From positions 186,001 through 250,000 of the forward strand of contig NZ_BOON01000006.1 of NCBI RefSeq assembly GCF_016863255.1: a stretch of DNA of 64,000 bases. The letters are read 5' to 3'. Every line of letters starts with the position of its first letter. Position 1 is the first letter of the stretch. Both the position numbers and the translations under genes were made by a program. Of this stretch, positions 8,493 through 16,647 are shown piece after piece. This DNA is from Planosporangium mesophilum. Lineage in GTDB: Bacteria; Actinomycetota; Actinomycetes; Mycobacteriales; Micromonosporaceae. The notes under the pieces were generated by a model. That model was not told where the DNA came from and searched no databases. It was given only the letters and a program-made list of their open reading frames with translations.

Positions 8493-9413
8493 TCAGCCGC
8501 GCGAGGCGAGCGCCCGCGCGAAGAACGCGAGGTTGGCGGGGCGCTCGGCCAGCCGGCGCATCAGGTACCCGTACCACTGGGTGCCGTAGGGCACGTACAC
8601 CCGCACCGTGTAGCCGTCCTCAGCCAGCCGCAGCTGCTCCTCGGGCCGCACCCCGTACAGCATCTGGAACTCGAAATCGTCGCACCCGTGGTCGAACCAC
8701 TTCGCACGGTCCTCGGCGATGGCGATCATCCGGGGGTCGTGGGTGGCGATCATCGGGTATCCGTCGCCGGACATCAGGATGTTCATGCAGCGCACGTACG
8801 ACTTGTCGACGTCGAGGCGGGTCTGGTAGGCCACCGACTCGGGCTCGGAGTACGCGCCCTTGCACAGCCGGATCCGGGAGCCGTGCGTGGCGAGCTCACG
8901 GCAGTCCGCCTCGGTGCGGCGCAGGTACGCCTGAAGCGCGACCCCGGCGGTCGGGAAGTCCGCGCGCAGCCGCCCCAGGATCTCCAGGGTCGAGTCGGTC
9001 GTGGAGTGGTCCTCCATGTCGAAGGTCACCGTGGTACCCGACTCGGAGGCCTTCGCGCAGATCGCACGGGCGTGCTCCTCGGCGAGCTTCTCGTCGAACG
9101 CCTGGCCGAGCGCCGACAGCTTCACGCTCACCTCGGCGGCCGGGGTCAGCTCGTCGCCGGCCAGCCCGTCGAGCAGGCTGAGGTACTCGTCCCGGGTCGC
9201 CTCGGCGTCGGCCGCGGTCGTGGTGTCCTCGCCCAGATAGTCCAGCGTCACGGCGAGCCCGTCGCCCACGAGTTCGCGGGCGACGCGCAGCGCGTCGTCG
9301 CCCGAGGTGCCCGCCACGAACCGGCTGACGAGGTTGCGGCTCAGGGGCACGCTCTGGACGAGCCGCTCCACCTGGGAAGACCCGGCGGCGGCGAGGATCA
9401 CCGATCGGAACAT
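8493..9413 (-). CDS. Proline dehydrogenase (FAD-dependent, monofunctional)
   Basis: A 306-residue TIM-barrel enzyme that oxidises proline to pyrroline-5-carboxylate with FAD, donating electrons to the membrane. Visible family blocks include VTFDMEDHST, LQAYLRRTEADCRELA, RIRLCKGAYSEP, MIATHDPRM, DFEFQMLYGVR and VRVYVPYGTQWYGYLMRRLAERP. The last block is the conserved proline-binding end of ProDH. The open frame extends to 9521, but ATG 9413 is chosen since a TACGCT -10 element lies 6 bases before it and the length then fits monofunctional ProDH. I see no P5C dehydrogenase partner in the window. Confidence 0.93.
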   Translation of the reverse strand: MFRSVILAAAGSSQVERLVQSVPLSRNLVSRFVAGTSGDDALRVARELVGDGLAVTLDYLGEDTTTAADAEATRDEYLSLLDGLAGDELTPAAEVSVKLSALGQAFDEKLAEEHARAICAKASESGTTVTFDMEDHSTTDSTLEILGRLRADFPTAGVALQAYLRRTEADCRELATHGSRIRLCKGAYSEPESVAYQTRLDVDKSYVRCMNILMSGDGYPMIATHDPRMIAIAEDRAKWFDHGCDDFEFQMLYGVRPEEQLRLAEDGYTVRVYVPYGTQWYGYLMRRLAERPANLAFFARALASRG

Positions 9414-9419
9414 GAGCAG

Positions 9420-9425
9420 AGCGTA
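9420..9425 (-). promoter_or_regulatory. Leaderless -10 element of proline dehydrogenase
   Basis: TACGCT on the minus strand, 6 bases before ATG 9413. It decides the start over the longer open frame. Confidence 0.55.
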
Positions 9426-9561
9426 GCGCCCGCCTTCTCGCGTGCACGGGATGCCGGCGCTCCGGACGGCAGGGCGGTCGCCGCCCGGATAACGGACAGG
9501 TGCCCCCCAGGTTTCTGCCACTGGAGACGTCCGTGGACTAGGGCTGGCGGAATTTCTTGTC

Positions 9562-9567
9562 TACCTT
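9562..9567 (+). promoter_or_regulatory. Leaderless -10 element of the CGNR gene
   Basis: TACCTT lies 6 bases before GTG 9574 in a locally AT-rich stretch. Confidence 0.55.
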
Positions 9568-9573
9568 TGTCGC

Positions 9574-10146
9574 GTGGACTTCGACGCGTACGCCCGCACG
9601 GCCGTCGACACCGTCAACACCCCGCTGGCGGAGTTGGCAGACCTCCGGGAACTCTTCGGCGAGCAGGCATGGATGGCTGAGGAAGCCACCGAGCGAGACT
9701 TCACCGCGATCAAACGCGCCCAGAAGCGCCTGCGGGACGTGTTCGAGCACGGCTCCGCCGGCCGTGACGCCGCAGCCGTGGAAGAGCTGAACGCGCTGCT
9801 CGAGGCGTACCCGATCCGCCCGCGGATCTCCGGCCACGACGCCCATGACTGGCACATGCACGTGACCGGGCGGGGTTCTGCGGTCAGCTCGGAGTACCTG
9901 GCCGGCGCGGCGTGGGGCCTCGCGGTGTGGCTCTGCGAGCACGGCAGCTCCCGGTTCGGCATCTGCGCGGACGAGCGCTGCGGCAACGTGTACCTCGACA
10001 CCTCGTCGAACTGCTGCCGCCGCTTCTGCTCCGAGCGCTGCGCCACCCGCTCGCACGTGGCCGCGCACCGGGCCCGCAAACGGGCCGCCGAGTCGGAGCC
10101 GGCCGCGGAGGCGGAGCCGGTCCGGGAGCGCCTGACCGTCGCCTGA
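9574..10146 (+). CDS. CGNR zinc-finger transcriptional regulator (ABATE domain)
   Basis: A 190-residue protein with the N-terminal ABATE-type helical domain (about 1-135) and a C-terminal CGNR zinc finger: FGICADERCGNVYLD followed by CCRRFCSERCATRSHVAAHR. The cysteine pairs and the CGNxYxD motif are intact, and a basic helix follows. This is a stress- or metabolite-responsive DNA-binding family without a known general ligand. It faces the proline dehydrogenase divergently, so it might control that gene, but this is only positional inference. It converges on the isomerase with a 9-base gap. Confidence 0.88.
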   Translation: MDFDAYARTAVDTVNTPLAELADLRELFGEQAWMAEEATERDFTAIKRAQKRLRDVFEHGSAGRDAAAVEELNALLEAYPIRPRISGHDAHDWHMHVTGRGSAVSSEYLAGAAWGLAVWLCEHGSSRFGICADERCGNVYLDTSSNCCRRFCSERCATRSHVAAHRARKRAAESEPAAEAEPVRERLTVA

Positions 10147-10155
10147 CGGCCTCCC

Positions 10156-10953
10156 TCAGACGTCCACGGTGGACGGTGTCTCCAGGTGCTGGCGGGCGAA
10201 GGCCAGCGACTCGGCCAGGTCGGCCTCGCGCTCGGCCCGGCTGGCCGCCTTGCGGGTGGTGACCTCCACCGCGACCGACCCGCGGAAGCCACGCCGTACC
10301 AGCGACTGCAGCAGGTCGGCGCACGGCTGGTTGCCCCGGCCGGGCACCAGGTGCTCGTCGCGCCCCTCGCCGGTGCCGTCGCCCAGGTGCACGTGGCTGA
10401 GGCCGCCGCCCATGGCGTCGGCCATGGCGAGGGCATTGGTCCGTGAGGCCGCGCAGTGCGACAGGTCCAGGGTGTAGTCGTCGAACCCGGCCACCGTCGG
10501 GTCCCACCCCGGCGAGTAGGGCACGAACTCCCGGCCGGCCATCCGCACCGGGTACATGTTCTCGATCGCGAACCGGATGGACGGGTGCTTCACCGTCACC
10601 TTGCGCAGCCCGCTGGCGAAGCCCCGGGCGTACTCGCGCTGCCAGGTGAAAGGCGGGTGCACCACGACGGTCGGCGCGCCGAGGGTCTCTGCCAACTCGG
10701 CGGCGCGGCGCAGCCGCTCCCAGGGGTCGGCGCTCCAGACCCGCTGGGTCACCAGCAGGCAGGGGGCGTGTACCGACAGGACCGGTACGTCGTAGTGCTC
10801 GGAGAGCCCGCGCAGTGCTCCCGCGTCCTGGCTGACCGCGTCGTTCCACACCATGATCTCCAGCCCGTCGTAGCCCAGCGTGGCTGCGACCTCGAAGGCG
10901 GCGGCCGTGGGTTCGGGGAACACGGACGAGGTGGAGAGCAGGACCGGCGTCAC
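10156..10953 (-). CDS. Sugar phosphate isomerase/epimerase-like TIM barrel
   Basis: A 265-residue xylose isomerase-like barrel (AP endonuclease 2 superfamily). Metal-site style blocks are visible: [59 protein letters not shown] and VAVEV. The substrate is not predictable. The M. tuberculosis homologue (Rv0498) lies near ppx1 and senX3-regX3, as I recall, and the exopolyphosphatase follows here too. The GTG start has a leaderless -10. Confidence 0.85.
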   Translation of the reverse strand: MTPVLLSTSSVFPEPTAAAFEVAATLGYDGLEIMVWNDAVSQDAGALRGLSEHYDVPVLSVHAPCLLVTQRVWSADPWERLRRAAELAETLGAPTVVVHPPFTWQREYARGFASGLRKVTVKHPSIRFAIENMYPVRMAGREFVPYSPGWDPTVAGFDDYTLDLSHCAASRTNALAMADAMGGGLSHVHLGDGTGEGRDEHLVPGRGNQPCADLLQSLVRRGFRGSVAVEVTTRKAASRAEREADLAESLAFARQHLETPSTVDV

Positions 10954-10959
10954 GGCTTC

Positions 10960-10965
10960 AGCCTA
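10960..10965 (-). promoter_or_regulatory. Leaderless -10 element of the isomerase gene
   Basis: TAGGCT on the minus strand, 6 bases before GTG 10953. Confidence 0.55.
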
Positions 10966-11007
10966 GCCGTCGCTTCCGCGCGGGAACCCAGATGCACCCA
11001 TCAAGCG

Positions 11008-11931
11008 TCATGATCCCAAGACATCGAGGCGGCGCAGGATCACGCCCTCGCGCAGCGCCCACGGGCAGATGTCCAGCGCGTCGATACCCAGGCGGCGCAT
11101 CGCCGTCTCGGCTACCACGGCGCCGGCGAGCAACTGGTGCGCCCGGCCGGCGCTGACCCCCTCCATCTCGGCCAGGGCGGCGGACGGCATCCGGCGGATG
11201 AAGCCGAAGACCTGGTGCACACCGGTGAGGGTGAGCCGCCGGGGCGTCCGCGGTCCGGCGCTCGACGGCGCGGCGCCGGCGAGCCGGGCCAGCGTGCGGA
11301 ACGTCTTGGAGGTCGCGACGGCGCGGTCCCAGCGGTCGGGCAGCCTGCCGATGGCCTTGCCGACCTCCTCGTCGACGTATTCGCACAGCTTGTCGACCTG
11401 CGCCGGGGTCGGCGGGTCACCGCGCAGCCACTCCCGGGTGAGCCGGCCGGCCCCCAGCGGCAGCGAGAGCGCGGTGTCCGGCTCCTCGTCGATCCCGGAG
11501 GCCAGTTCCAGGGAGCCACCGCCGATGTCGAGGACCATCAGCCGCCCGGCCGACCAGCCGAACCAGCGGCGCACCGCCAGGAACGTCATCATCGCCTCGG
11601 CCTCACCCGAGAGCACCTGGAGTTCGACGCCGGTCTCGTCGCGTACCCGCCGCAGGACGGCAGCGGAGTTGGTCGCGTCCCGTACCGCCGAGGTGGCGAA
11701 GGCGAGCAGATCCTCGGTCTCGTGGTCGGCGGCCGCGTCGCGGGCCTTGGCGACCGCTTCGACCAGCGCGTCCGCGCCGGATCGGCTCAGCTTGCCGTCC
11801 GAGCCGATCTTCTCGGCCAGCCGCAGTTCGGCCTTCTCGGAGCCCGCCGGCCACGGGTGGGCACCGTGATACGCGTCCACCACGAGCAGGTGGACGGTGT
11901 TGGAACCCACATCAAGTACGCCCAGTCGCAT
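11008..11931 (-). CDS. ppx: Exopolyphosphatase, Ppx/GppA family
   Basis: A 307-residue ASKHA-fold phosphatase lacking the long C-terminal domains of E. coli Ppx, as in short actinobacterial Ppx1. Phosphate-1 loop: LDVGSNTVHLLVVD; phosphate-2 loop: LDIGGGSLELA. The acidic site includes LSGEAEAMM. It would release phosphate from polyphosphate or act on pppGpp. ATG 11931 is preferred because TACGGT sits exactly 6 bases before it (an ATG at 11937 is also in frame), and MRLGVLDVGSNT is the usual family start. It sits beside the phosphate two-component system, which fits its role. Confidence 0.9.
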   Translation of the reverse strand: MRLGVLDVGSNTVHLLVVDAYHGAHPWPAGSEKAELRLAEKIGSDGKLSRSGADALVEAVAKARDAAADHETEDLLAFATSAVRDATNSAAVLRRVRDETGVELQVLSGEAEAMMTFLAVRRWFGWSAGRLMVLDIGGGSLELASGIDEEPDTALSLPLGAGRLTREWLRGDPPTPAQVDKLCEYVDEEVGKAIGRLPDRWDRAVATSKTFRTLARLAGAAPSSAGPRTPRRLTLTGVHQVFGFIRRMPSAALAEMEGVSAGRAHQLLAGAVVAETAMRRLGIDALDICPWALREGVILRRLDVLGS

Positions 11932-11937
11932 CCGCAT

Positions 11938-11943
11938 ACCGTA
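11938..11943 (-). promoter_or_regulatory. Leaderless -10 element of ppx
   Basis: TACGGT on the minus strand, 6 bases before ATG 11931. It is only 20 bases from the opposing promoter at 11964. Confidence 0.5.
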
Positions 11944-11963
11944 AATCGCGCCGGGTAGCCGCG

Positions 11964-11969
11964 TACCGT
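11964..11969 (+). promoter_or_regulatory. Leaderless -10 element of the cysteine-rich gene
   Basis: TACCGT lies 7 bases before GTG 11977. Confidence 0.5.
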
Positions 11970-11976
11970 ATGTCCC

Positions 11977-12786
11977 GTGGTGGTGGAGATTATGGTTCAG
12001 CTTGAAGATTCCGGTGACCCCCGCAGCCGGGAGGTCGGGCTCGATTTTCCGCGCGAGTGGGTCGAGTTCGTCGACCCGGCCGACCCCGCGCACCTGATCC
12101 GCGCCGACCTGACCTGGCTGCTGTCGCGCTGGACCTGCATCTTCGCCCGTGGTTGCCACGGCATCGTGGCCGGCCGCGCCGCCGACGGCTGCTGCTCGCA
12201 CGGCGCCTTCTTCACCGACTCCGACGACGAGAAGCGGGTACGGACGGCGGTGAAGCGGCTGACCCCGGAGACCTGGCAGCACTTCCGCAGGGGCTTCAAG
12301 AGCTACACCGAGATGGACACGATCGACGGGCAGAAGCCGGCGCGGCGTACCGCGACCCGGGGCCCCGACGAGCCGTGCGTGTTCCTCAACGACCCCGACT
12401 TCCCGGGTGGACCGGGCTGTGCCCTGCACGCGCAGGCGCTACGGGACGGGGTGCATCCGCTCGAGTACAAGCCGGACGTCTGCTGGCAGCTGCCGATCCG
12501 CCGGGACCAGGAGTGGATCAAGCGTCCGGACGGGCAGAAGATCCTGCTGTCCGTGCTCGGCGAGTTCGACCGCCGGGGCTGGGGTGAGGGCGGCCACGAC
12601 CTGCACTGGTGGTGCACCTCCTCACCGGAGGCGCACGTCGGCGGCGCACCGATGTACGAGGAGTACGGGCCGGAGTTGACGGCGCTGATCGGCGAGCCCG
12701 CGTACCGGAAGCTGGCCGAGATGTGCGCGGCCCGCGTCAAGCTGGGCCTGGTCGCGAAGCACCCCGCTTCACCGCCCGACGCCTGA
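11977..12786 (+). CDS. Conserved cysteine-rich protein of unknown function
   Basis: A 269-residue soluble protein. The N-terminal half has [14 protein letters not shown] followed by [10 protein letters not shown], and the second half has EPCVFL, PGCALH, DVCWQL and WWCTSS. This spacing recalls the YkgJ/DUF3109-type metal-chelating CxxxCC proteins, which bind zinc or an iron-sulfur cluster, but I cannot assign it firmly. A leaderless -10 supports GTG 11977; an ATG at 11992 with GGTGGAG upstream is an alternative. It diverges from ppx and converges on regX3. Confidence 0.72.
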   Translation: MVVEIMVQLEDSGDPRSREVGLDFPREWVEFVDPADPAHLIRADLTWLLSRWTCIFARGCHGIVAGRAADGCCSHGAFFTDSDDEKRVRTAVKRLTPETWQHFRRGFKSYTEMDTIDGQKPARRTATRGPDEPCVFLNDPDFPGGPGCALHAQALRDGVHPLEYKPDVCWQLPIRRDQEWIKRPDGQKILLSVLGEFDRRGWGEGGHDLHWWCTSSPEAHVGGAPMYEEYGPELTALIGEPAYRKLAEMCAARVKLGLVAKHPASPPDA

Positions 12787-12872
12787 GCACTCCGCGCCAT
12801 GATCGGCGCGTGGCCTGGCTGTCGGCGATCCCCCGCCAGCCGGGCCGGGGCGGCCCCGCGCGGCGGGCGGGC

Positions 12873-13556
12873 CTACGGCTCGAACTTGTACCCCAGGCCA
12901 CGGACGGTCACCAGGTACCGCGGCGCCGACGGCTCCGGCTCGATCTTGGAGCGCAACCGCTTGACGTGCACGTCGAGGGTCTTGGTGTCCCCGACGTAGT
13001 CGGCGCCCCAGACCCGGTCGATGAGCTGCCCGCGGGTGAGCACCCGGCCGGCGTTGCGCAGCAGCAGTTCGAGCAGCTCGAACTCCTTGAGCGGCAGCTG
13101 CACCGGCTCGCCGCCCACGGTCACCACGTGCCGGTCGACGTCCATCCGTACCGGCCCGGCCGACAGCGTCGGCGGGGTCAGCTCGGTCGCCTCGCCGATC
13201 TGGCGGCGCAGCACGGCCCTGATGCGGGCGACCAGCTCGCGGGGCGAGTACGGCTTCGTCACGTAGTCGTCCGCGCCGAGCTCCAGCCCGACGACCTTGT
13301 CGATCTCGCTGTCCCGTGCCGTCACCATGATGATCGGTACGTGCGACTTGGCGCGTAGTTGCCGGCAGACCTCGGTACCGGACATCTCAGGCAGCATCAG
13401 GTCCAGGAGCACGATGTCTGCTCCGGTGCGGTCGAACTCCGTCACCGCCTCGGTGCCGGTCGCCGCGACGGAGACCTCGAAGCCCTCCTTGCGCAGCATG
13501 TACGACAGAGCATCCGAGAACGACTCCTCGTCCTCGACCACGAGCACTCGCGACAA
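12873..13556 (-). CDS. regX3: Phosphate response regulator RegX3 (OmpR/PhoB type)
   Basis: The 227-residue protein has a receiver domain with acidic pair Glu8/Asp9, phospho-acceptor Asp52 in VLLDLMLP, and Lys in the FVTKPYSPREL end. A C-terminal winged helix ends VTVRGLGYKFEP. The start is an unusual TTG at 13556, chosen because AGGAAGGA lies 5 bases before it; this gives 227 residues as in mycobacterial RegX3. Longer in-frame starts up to 13598 would run into senX3. It activates the phosphate regulon by binding GTTCAC-type direct repeats, which are present at two sites in this window. Confidence 0.94.
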   Translation of the reverse strand: MSRVLVVEDEESFSDALSYMLRKEGFEVSVAATGTEAVTEFDRTGADIVLLDLMLPEMSGTEVCRQLRAKSHVPIIMVTARDSEIDKVVGLELGADDYVTKPYSPRELVARIRAVLRRQIGEATELTPPTLSAGPVRMDVDRHVVTVGGEPVQLPLKEFELLELLLRNAGRVLTRGQLIDRVWGADYVGDTKTLDVHVKRLRSKIEPEPSAPRYLVTVRGLGYKFEP

Positions 13557-13569
13557 GGTCCGGTCCTTC

Positions 13570-14868
13570 CTAGACAACCGAGTTCGGGTTGATCTCAACC
13601 GACTGCGGTAGCGGCAGGGAGGCCTCCGGAGGACGCCCGGGAAGCCGCAAGGTGAACGTAGATCCCACCCCGACGGTACTGCTCACATCGACGCGACCGG
13701 CGTGGTTGGTGGCGATGTGCTTGACGATCGCCAGGCCGAGGCCGGTACCGCCGGTCGCGCGCGACCGTGCCCGGTCGGCCCGGTAGAACCGTTCGAAGAT
13801 CCGGTCCAGGTCCCGCGGCTCGATGCCGATCCCCTGGTCGACGACGGAGATCTCGACCCCGCCGCCGGCCGCCCGGGTCTTCACGGTGACCCGGGTGCGC
13901 TCCGGTGAGTACGCGATGGCGTTCTCCACCAGGTTCGTCACCGCCGTCACCAGTTGACCTTCACTGCCGTACACGGTCAGCTCCCGCTCGCCGCGAAACA
14001 GCACCTCGATCTCCTTGGCCGAGGCCGGCGTGCGGGTACGGTCGATCACCTCGGCGACGATCCGGTCGACCGCGACCGGCTGCGGCTCGGGCAGCGGTTC
14101 GGCCCCCTGCAGGCGCGACAGCTCCAGCAGCTCGCTGACGAGCCGCCCGAGCCGGGTGGACTCCTTCTGGATCCGCTCGGCGAAGCGCCGGGCCGCCGCC
14201 GGGTCGGGCGAGGCGTCGGCGTCGCCGGTCGCCTCCAGCAGCGCCTCGGCCAGCAGTTGCAGGGCCCCGACGGGCGTCTTGAGCTCGTGGCTGACGTTGG
14301 CGACGAAGTCGCGGCGCACCCGGGCCACCCGGTGCGATTCGGTCACGTCGGCCGCCTCCACGACCACGTGCCCGTCGTCAAGGGCGGAGGCGCGTACGTG
14401 CACGCCGAGCAGTTCGGCGCTACCGCCCTCCATGCTGGGCGGGCGGGGAAGGTCCAGCTCGACCTCCCGGCTCACCCCGGACCGGCGCACCTGGCCGGCG
14501 AGGGTGCGCACGATGCTGTGCGCGTCGGTCCCGGCGTCGCCCCGGTCCCGTACCAGTCCCATGTCCCACGCCGCGGGGTTGGCCTGTACCGGACGGTCGT
14601 CGGCGTCGAGGACCAGCACACCCACCCGGAGCGCGTCCATGGCCGCTCGGGCCAGGGGCGCCTGCGTGGGCTGCGGGGACGGGGGGCGGAGAGCTTCGGA
14701 CGAACCGGCCTGCGAGGCGCCGGAGTTCAGGCCCGCGGGCCGCCCACCCTTCGCGGCTGGCGACACGACCACGAGGGTACGCCGTGAGCGGACAGCGACC
14801 GTCGCGACCACGCCTGCGACCAGGCACAGTAGCGCAGCGCACACGGTGAAGAGGTAACTCGACGGCAC
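13570..14868 (-). CDS. senX3: Phosphate sensor histidine kinase SenX3
   Basis: A 432-residue kinase: one N-terminal membrane segment (about residues 5-26), a linker, a PAS-like domain (about 78-175), the dimerisation helix with phospho-His194 in FVANVSHELKTP, and the catalytic domain with N-box LVENAIAY, G1 VVDQGIGIEP and G2 GTGLGLAIVKH. It pairs with RegX3, 13 bases downstream. Sensing probably goes through PhoU and the Pst transporter, both encoded in this window. The GTG start follows a leaderless -10 element. Confidence 0.94.
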   Translation of the reverse strand: MPSSYLFTVCAALLCLVAGVVATVAVRSRRTLVVVSPAAKGGRPAGLNSGASQAGSSEALRPPSPQPTQAPLARAAMDALRVGVLVLDADDRPVQANPAAWDMGLVRDRGDAGTDAHSIVRTLAGQVRRSGVSREVELDLPRPPSMEGGSAELLGVHVRASALDDGHVVVEAADVTESHRVARVRRDFVANVSHELKTPVGALQLLAEALLEATGDADASPDPAAARRFAERIQKESTRLGRLVSELLELSRLQGAEPLPEPQPVAVDRIVAEVIDRTRTPASAKEIEVLFRGERELTVYGSEGQLVTAVTNLVENAIAYSPERTRVTVKTRAAGGGVEISVVDQGIGIEPRDLDRIFERFYRADRARSRATGGTGLGLAIVKHIATNHAGRVDVSSTVGVGSTFTLRLPGRPPEASLPLPQSVEINPNSVV

Positions 14869-14874
14869 GCGTCG

Positions 14875-14880
14875 ATGGTA
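14875..14880 (-). promoter_or_regulatory. Leaderless -10 element of senX3
   Basis: TACCAT on the minus strand, 6 bases before GTG 14868. Confidence 0.5.
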
Positions 14881-14941
14881 TGTGTCCAGGGGCCCCGGTG
14901 ATCAGGCCTGAAGCCCTGAACCGGACATCGCTTCGCTGACT

Positions 14942-14970
14942 GTTCACCGTCACGCCGGGACCAGTTCACG
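14942..14970. promoter_or_regulatory. PHO-box-like repeats between senX3 and phoU
   Basis: GTTCACC at 14942 and GTTCACG at 14964 are 22 bases apart, exactly two 11-base units, with a degenerate unit between. This matches the 11-base direct-repeat geometry of actinobacterial PhoP/RegX3 sites. It would autoregulate both divergent genes; TACGCT at 15001-15006 is a possible phoU -10. Confidence 0.65.
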
Positions 14971-15035
14971 CGTCCGCTCCGCAACGACGCCGTATGGGCC
15001 TACGCTGGGCGGTCAGCCCCACCGACAGGAGTGTC

Positions 15036-15680
15036 ATGCGCGAAGAGTTCCGGGCCGACCTGGCCCAGGTCAGTCGGACCCTGGTAATGATGGCGGAGGC
15101 GGTCCAGGTCGCCATGCGCCGCGCCACCGAGGCGCTGCTCAAGGCCGACCAGACCGAGGCCGAGCAGGTGACGGACCGGGACGCCGAGATCGACGCGCTG
15201 TACCGCATCGTCGAGGACAAGGTGTACGACGTGGTGGCCCGCCAAGCGCCGGTCGCCTCCGACCTGCGGGTCGTGCTGACCGCGCTGCACATCGCCGGCG
15301 ACATGGAGCGGATGGGCGACCTGGCCGACCACGTGGCGAAGTCGGTGCTGCGCCGCCACCCCGCTCCCGTGATCGCGCCCGAGCTGACCGGCGTGCTGGA
15401 GCGCATGGGCGAGGTGGCCGACCTGCTCGCCAGCAAGATCGTGACAGCGCTGAACAACCTGGACGCGGTCGCCGCCGCGCAGCTCGAGCGCGACGACGAC
15501 GCCATGGACGACCTGCACCGCCGGCTGCTCAAGACCATCATGAGCCCGGACTGGCAGCACGGGGTGGAGTCCGCCGTGGACACGGCCCTGTTGGGCCGGT
15601 TCTACGAGCGGTACGCCGACCACGCCGTCAACGTCGGCCGGCACGTCGTCTTCCTGGTCACCGGCGAGAACGCCGCGTAG
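15036..15680 (+). CDS. phoU: Phosphate uptake regulator PhoU
   Basis: A 214-residue all-helical protein with the two PhoU repeats. The acidic metal-binding helices are visible as EQVTDRDAEIDALYRIVEDK and AAQLERDDDAMDDLHRRL, with ALHIAGDMERMGDLADHVAK and GRFYERYADHAVNVGRHV as the paired helices. It represses phosphate signalling when Pst is saturated. ATG 15036 is chosen over 14994 because AGGAG sits 4 bases upstream. It diverges from senX3, as phoU does from phoRP in Streptomyces. Confidence 0.94.
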   Translation: MREEFRADLAQVSRTLVMMAEAVQVAMRRATEALLKADQTEAEQVTDRDAEIDALYRIVEDKVYDVVARQAPVASDLRVVLTALHIAGDMERMGDLADHVAKSVLRRHPAPVIAPELTGVLERMGEVADLLASKIVTALNNLDAVAAAQLERDDDAMDDLHRRLLKTIMSPDWQHGVESAVDTALLGRFYERYADHAVNVGRHVVFLVTGENAA

Positions 15681-15696
15681 GTCATCTCCGCGATCT

Positions 15697-15734
15697 TGGG
15701 CACCTGGCGGTGTCATGGGGCCGCCAGGTGCCCA
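15697..15734. terminator. Bidirectional hairpin between phoU and gpmA, GATCTTGG family
   Basis: TGGGCACCTGGCGG (15697-15710) pairs over 14 bp with CCGCCAGGTGCCCA (15721-15734), loop 10 bases, preceded by GATCT and followed by CGATC. It lies between convergent genes and has the same design as the hairpin at 35464-35501. Confidence 0.8.
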
Positions 15735-15747
15735 CGATCGGCGAGGG

Positions 15748-16500
15748 TCAGCGGCCCTGGTTGGCGACGGCGGCGGCCGCCTCGCGCGCGGCCTCGGGGT
15801 CGAGGTAGATCCCGCCCGGGGTGATCGGCCGCAGGTCGCGGTCGAGGTCGTACCGCAGCGGGATACCGGTCGGGATGTTCAGCCCGGCGATCGCCTCGTC
15901 GGAGATGCGGTCGAGGTGCTTGACCAGCGCGCGCAGCGAGTTGCCGTGCGCGGCGACCAGTACGGTCCTCCCCTCCAGCAGGTCCGGCACGATCTGGTCG
16001 TACCAGTACGGCAGCATCCGGTTGACGACGTCCTTGAGGCACTCCGTGCGCGGCATCAGCTCCGGCGGCAGGTACGCGTACCGCGGGTCCCCGACCTGCG
16101 ACCACTCGTCGTCGTCCGCGATGGGCGGCGGCGGCGTGTCGTACGAGCGCCGCCAGAGCATGAACTGCTCCTCGCCGTACTGCTCGAGGGTCTGCTTCTT
16201 GTTCTTGCCCTGCAGGGCGCCGTAGTGCCGCTCGTTGAGCCGCCAGGACCGGCGCACCGGGATCCAGTGCCGGTCGCAGGTGTGCAGGGCGATCTCTGCC
16301 GTACGGATGGCGCGGCGCAGCACGGAGGTGTGCACCAGATCGGGCAGCAGGTCGTGCTCGCGCAGCAGCTCGCCGCCGCGGCGCGCCTCGGCCTCGCCCT
16401 TGGCGCTGAGGTCCACATCGACCCAGCCGGTGAACAGATTCTTGGCGTTCCACTCGCTCTCGCCGTGGCGCAGCAGCACCAGCGTCCCGACTTCGCTCAT
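15748..16500 (-). CDS. gpmA: 2,3-bisphosphoglycerate-dependent phosphoglycerate mutase
   Basis: A 250-residue glycolytic enzyme interconverting 3- and 2-phosphoglycerate. The phospho-His motif is [10 protein letters not shown] (His12), followed by [23 protein letters not shown] with the catalytic Glu, and the second His in [16 protein letters not shown]. The start at ATG 16500 matches the normal family N-terminus; the frame is open further upstream without family similarity. The same neighbour order (gpm1, senX3, regX3) is found in mycobacteria. Confidence 0.95.
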   Translation of the reverse strand: MSEVGTLVLLRHGESEWNAKNLFTGWVDVDLSAKGEAEARRGGELLREHDLLPDLVHTSVLRRAIRTAEIALHTCDRHWIPVRRSWRLNERHYGALQGKNKKQTLEQYGEEQFMLWRRSYDTPPPPIADDDEWSQVGDPRYAYLPPELMPRTECLKDVVNRMLPYWYDQIVPDLLEGRTVLVAAHGNSLRALVKHLDRISDEAIAGLNIPTGIPLRYDLDRDLRPITPGGIYLDPEAAREAAAAVANQGR

Positions 16501-16647
16501 GCCCCATATCTTCGCGTACCCGCCGGATCGGCGGGCCGGCACCCGCCATCGTGATCACCGGCACCCGTAAATCGGTGTCGTGCCCATCCCGGTCCGCCCT
16601 AGGGTGTAAGGAACACGAAGATCTTTGGTCATTACACGGGGGCGCAC

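Noticed and set aside
12787-12872. Terminator between the cysteine-rich gene and regX3
   Set aside because: The 86-base gap is GC-rich with several weak pairings but no single convincing stem, so I did not annotate it.
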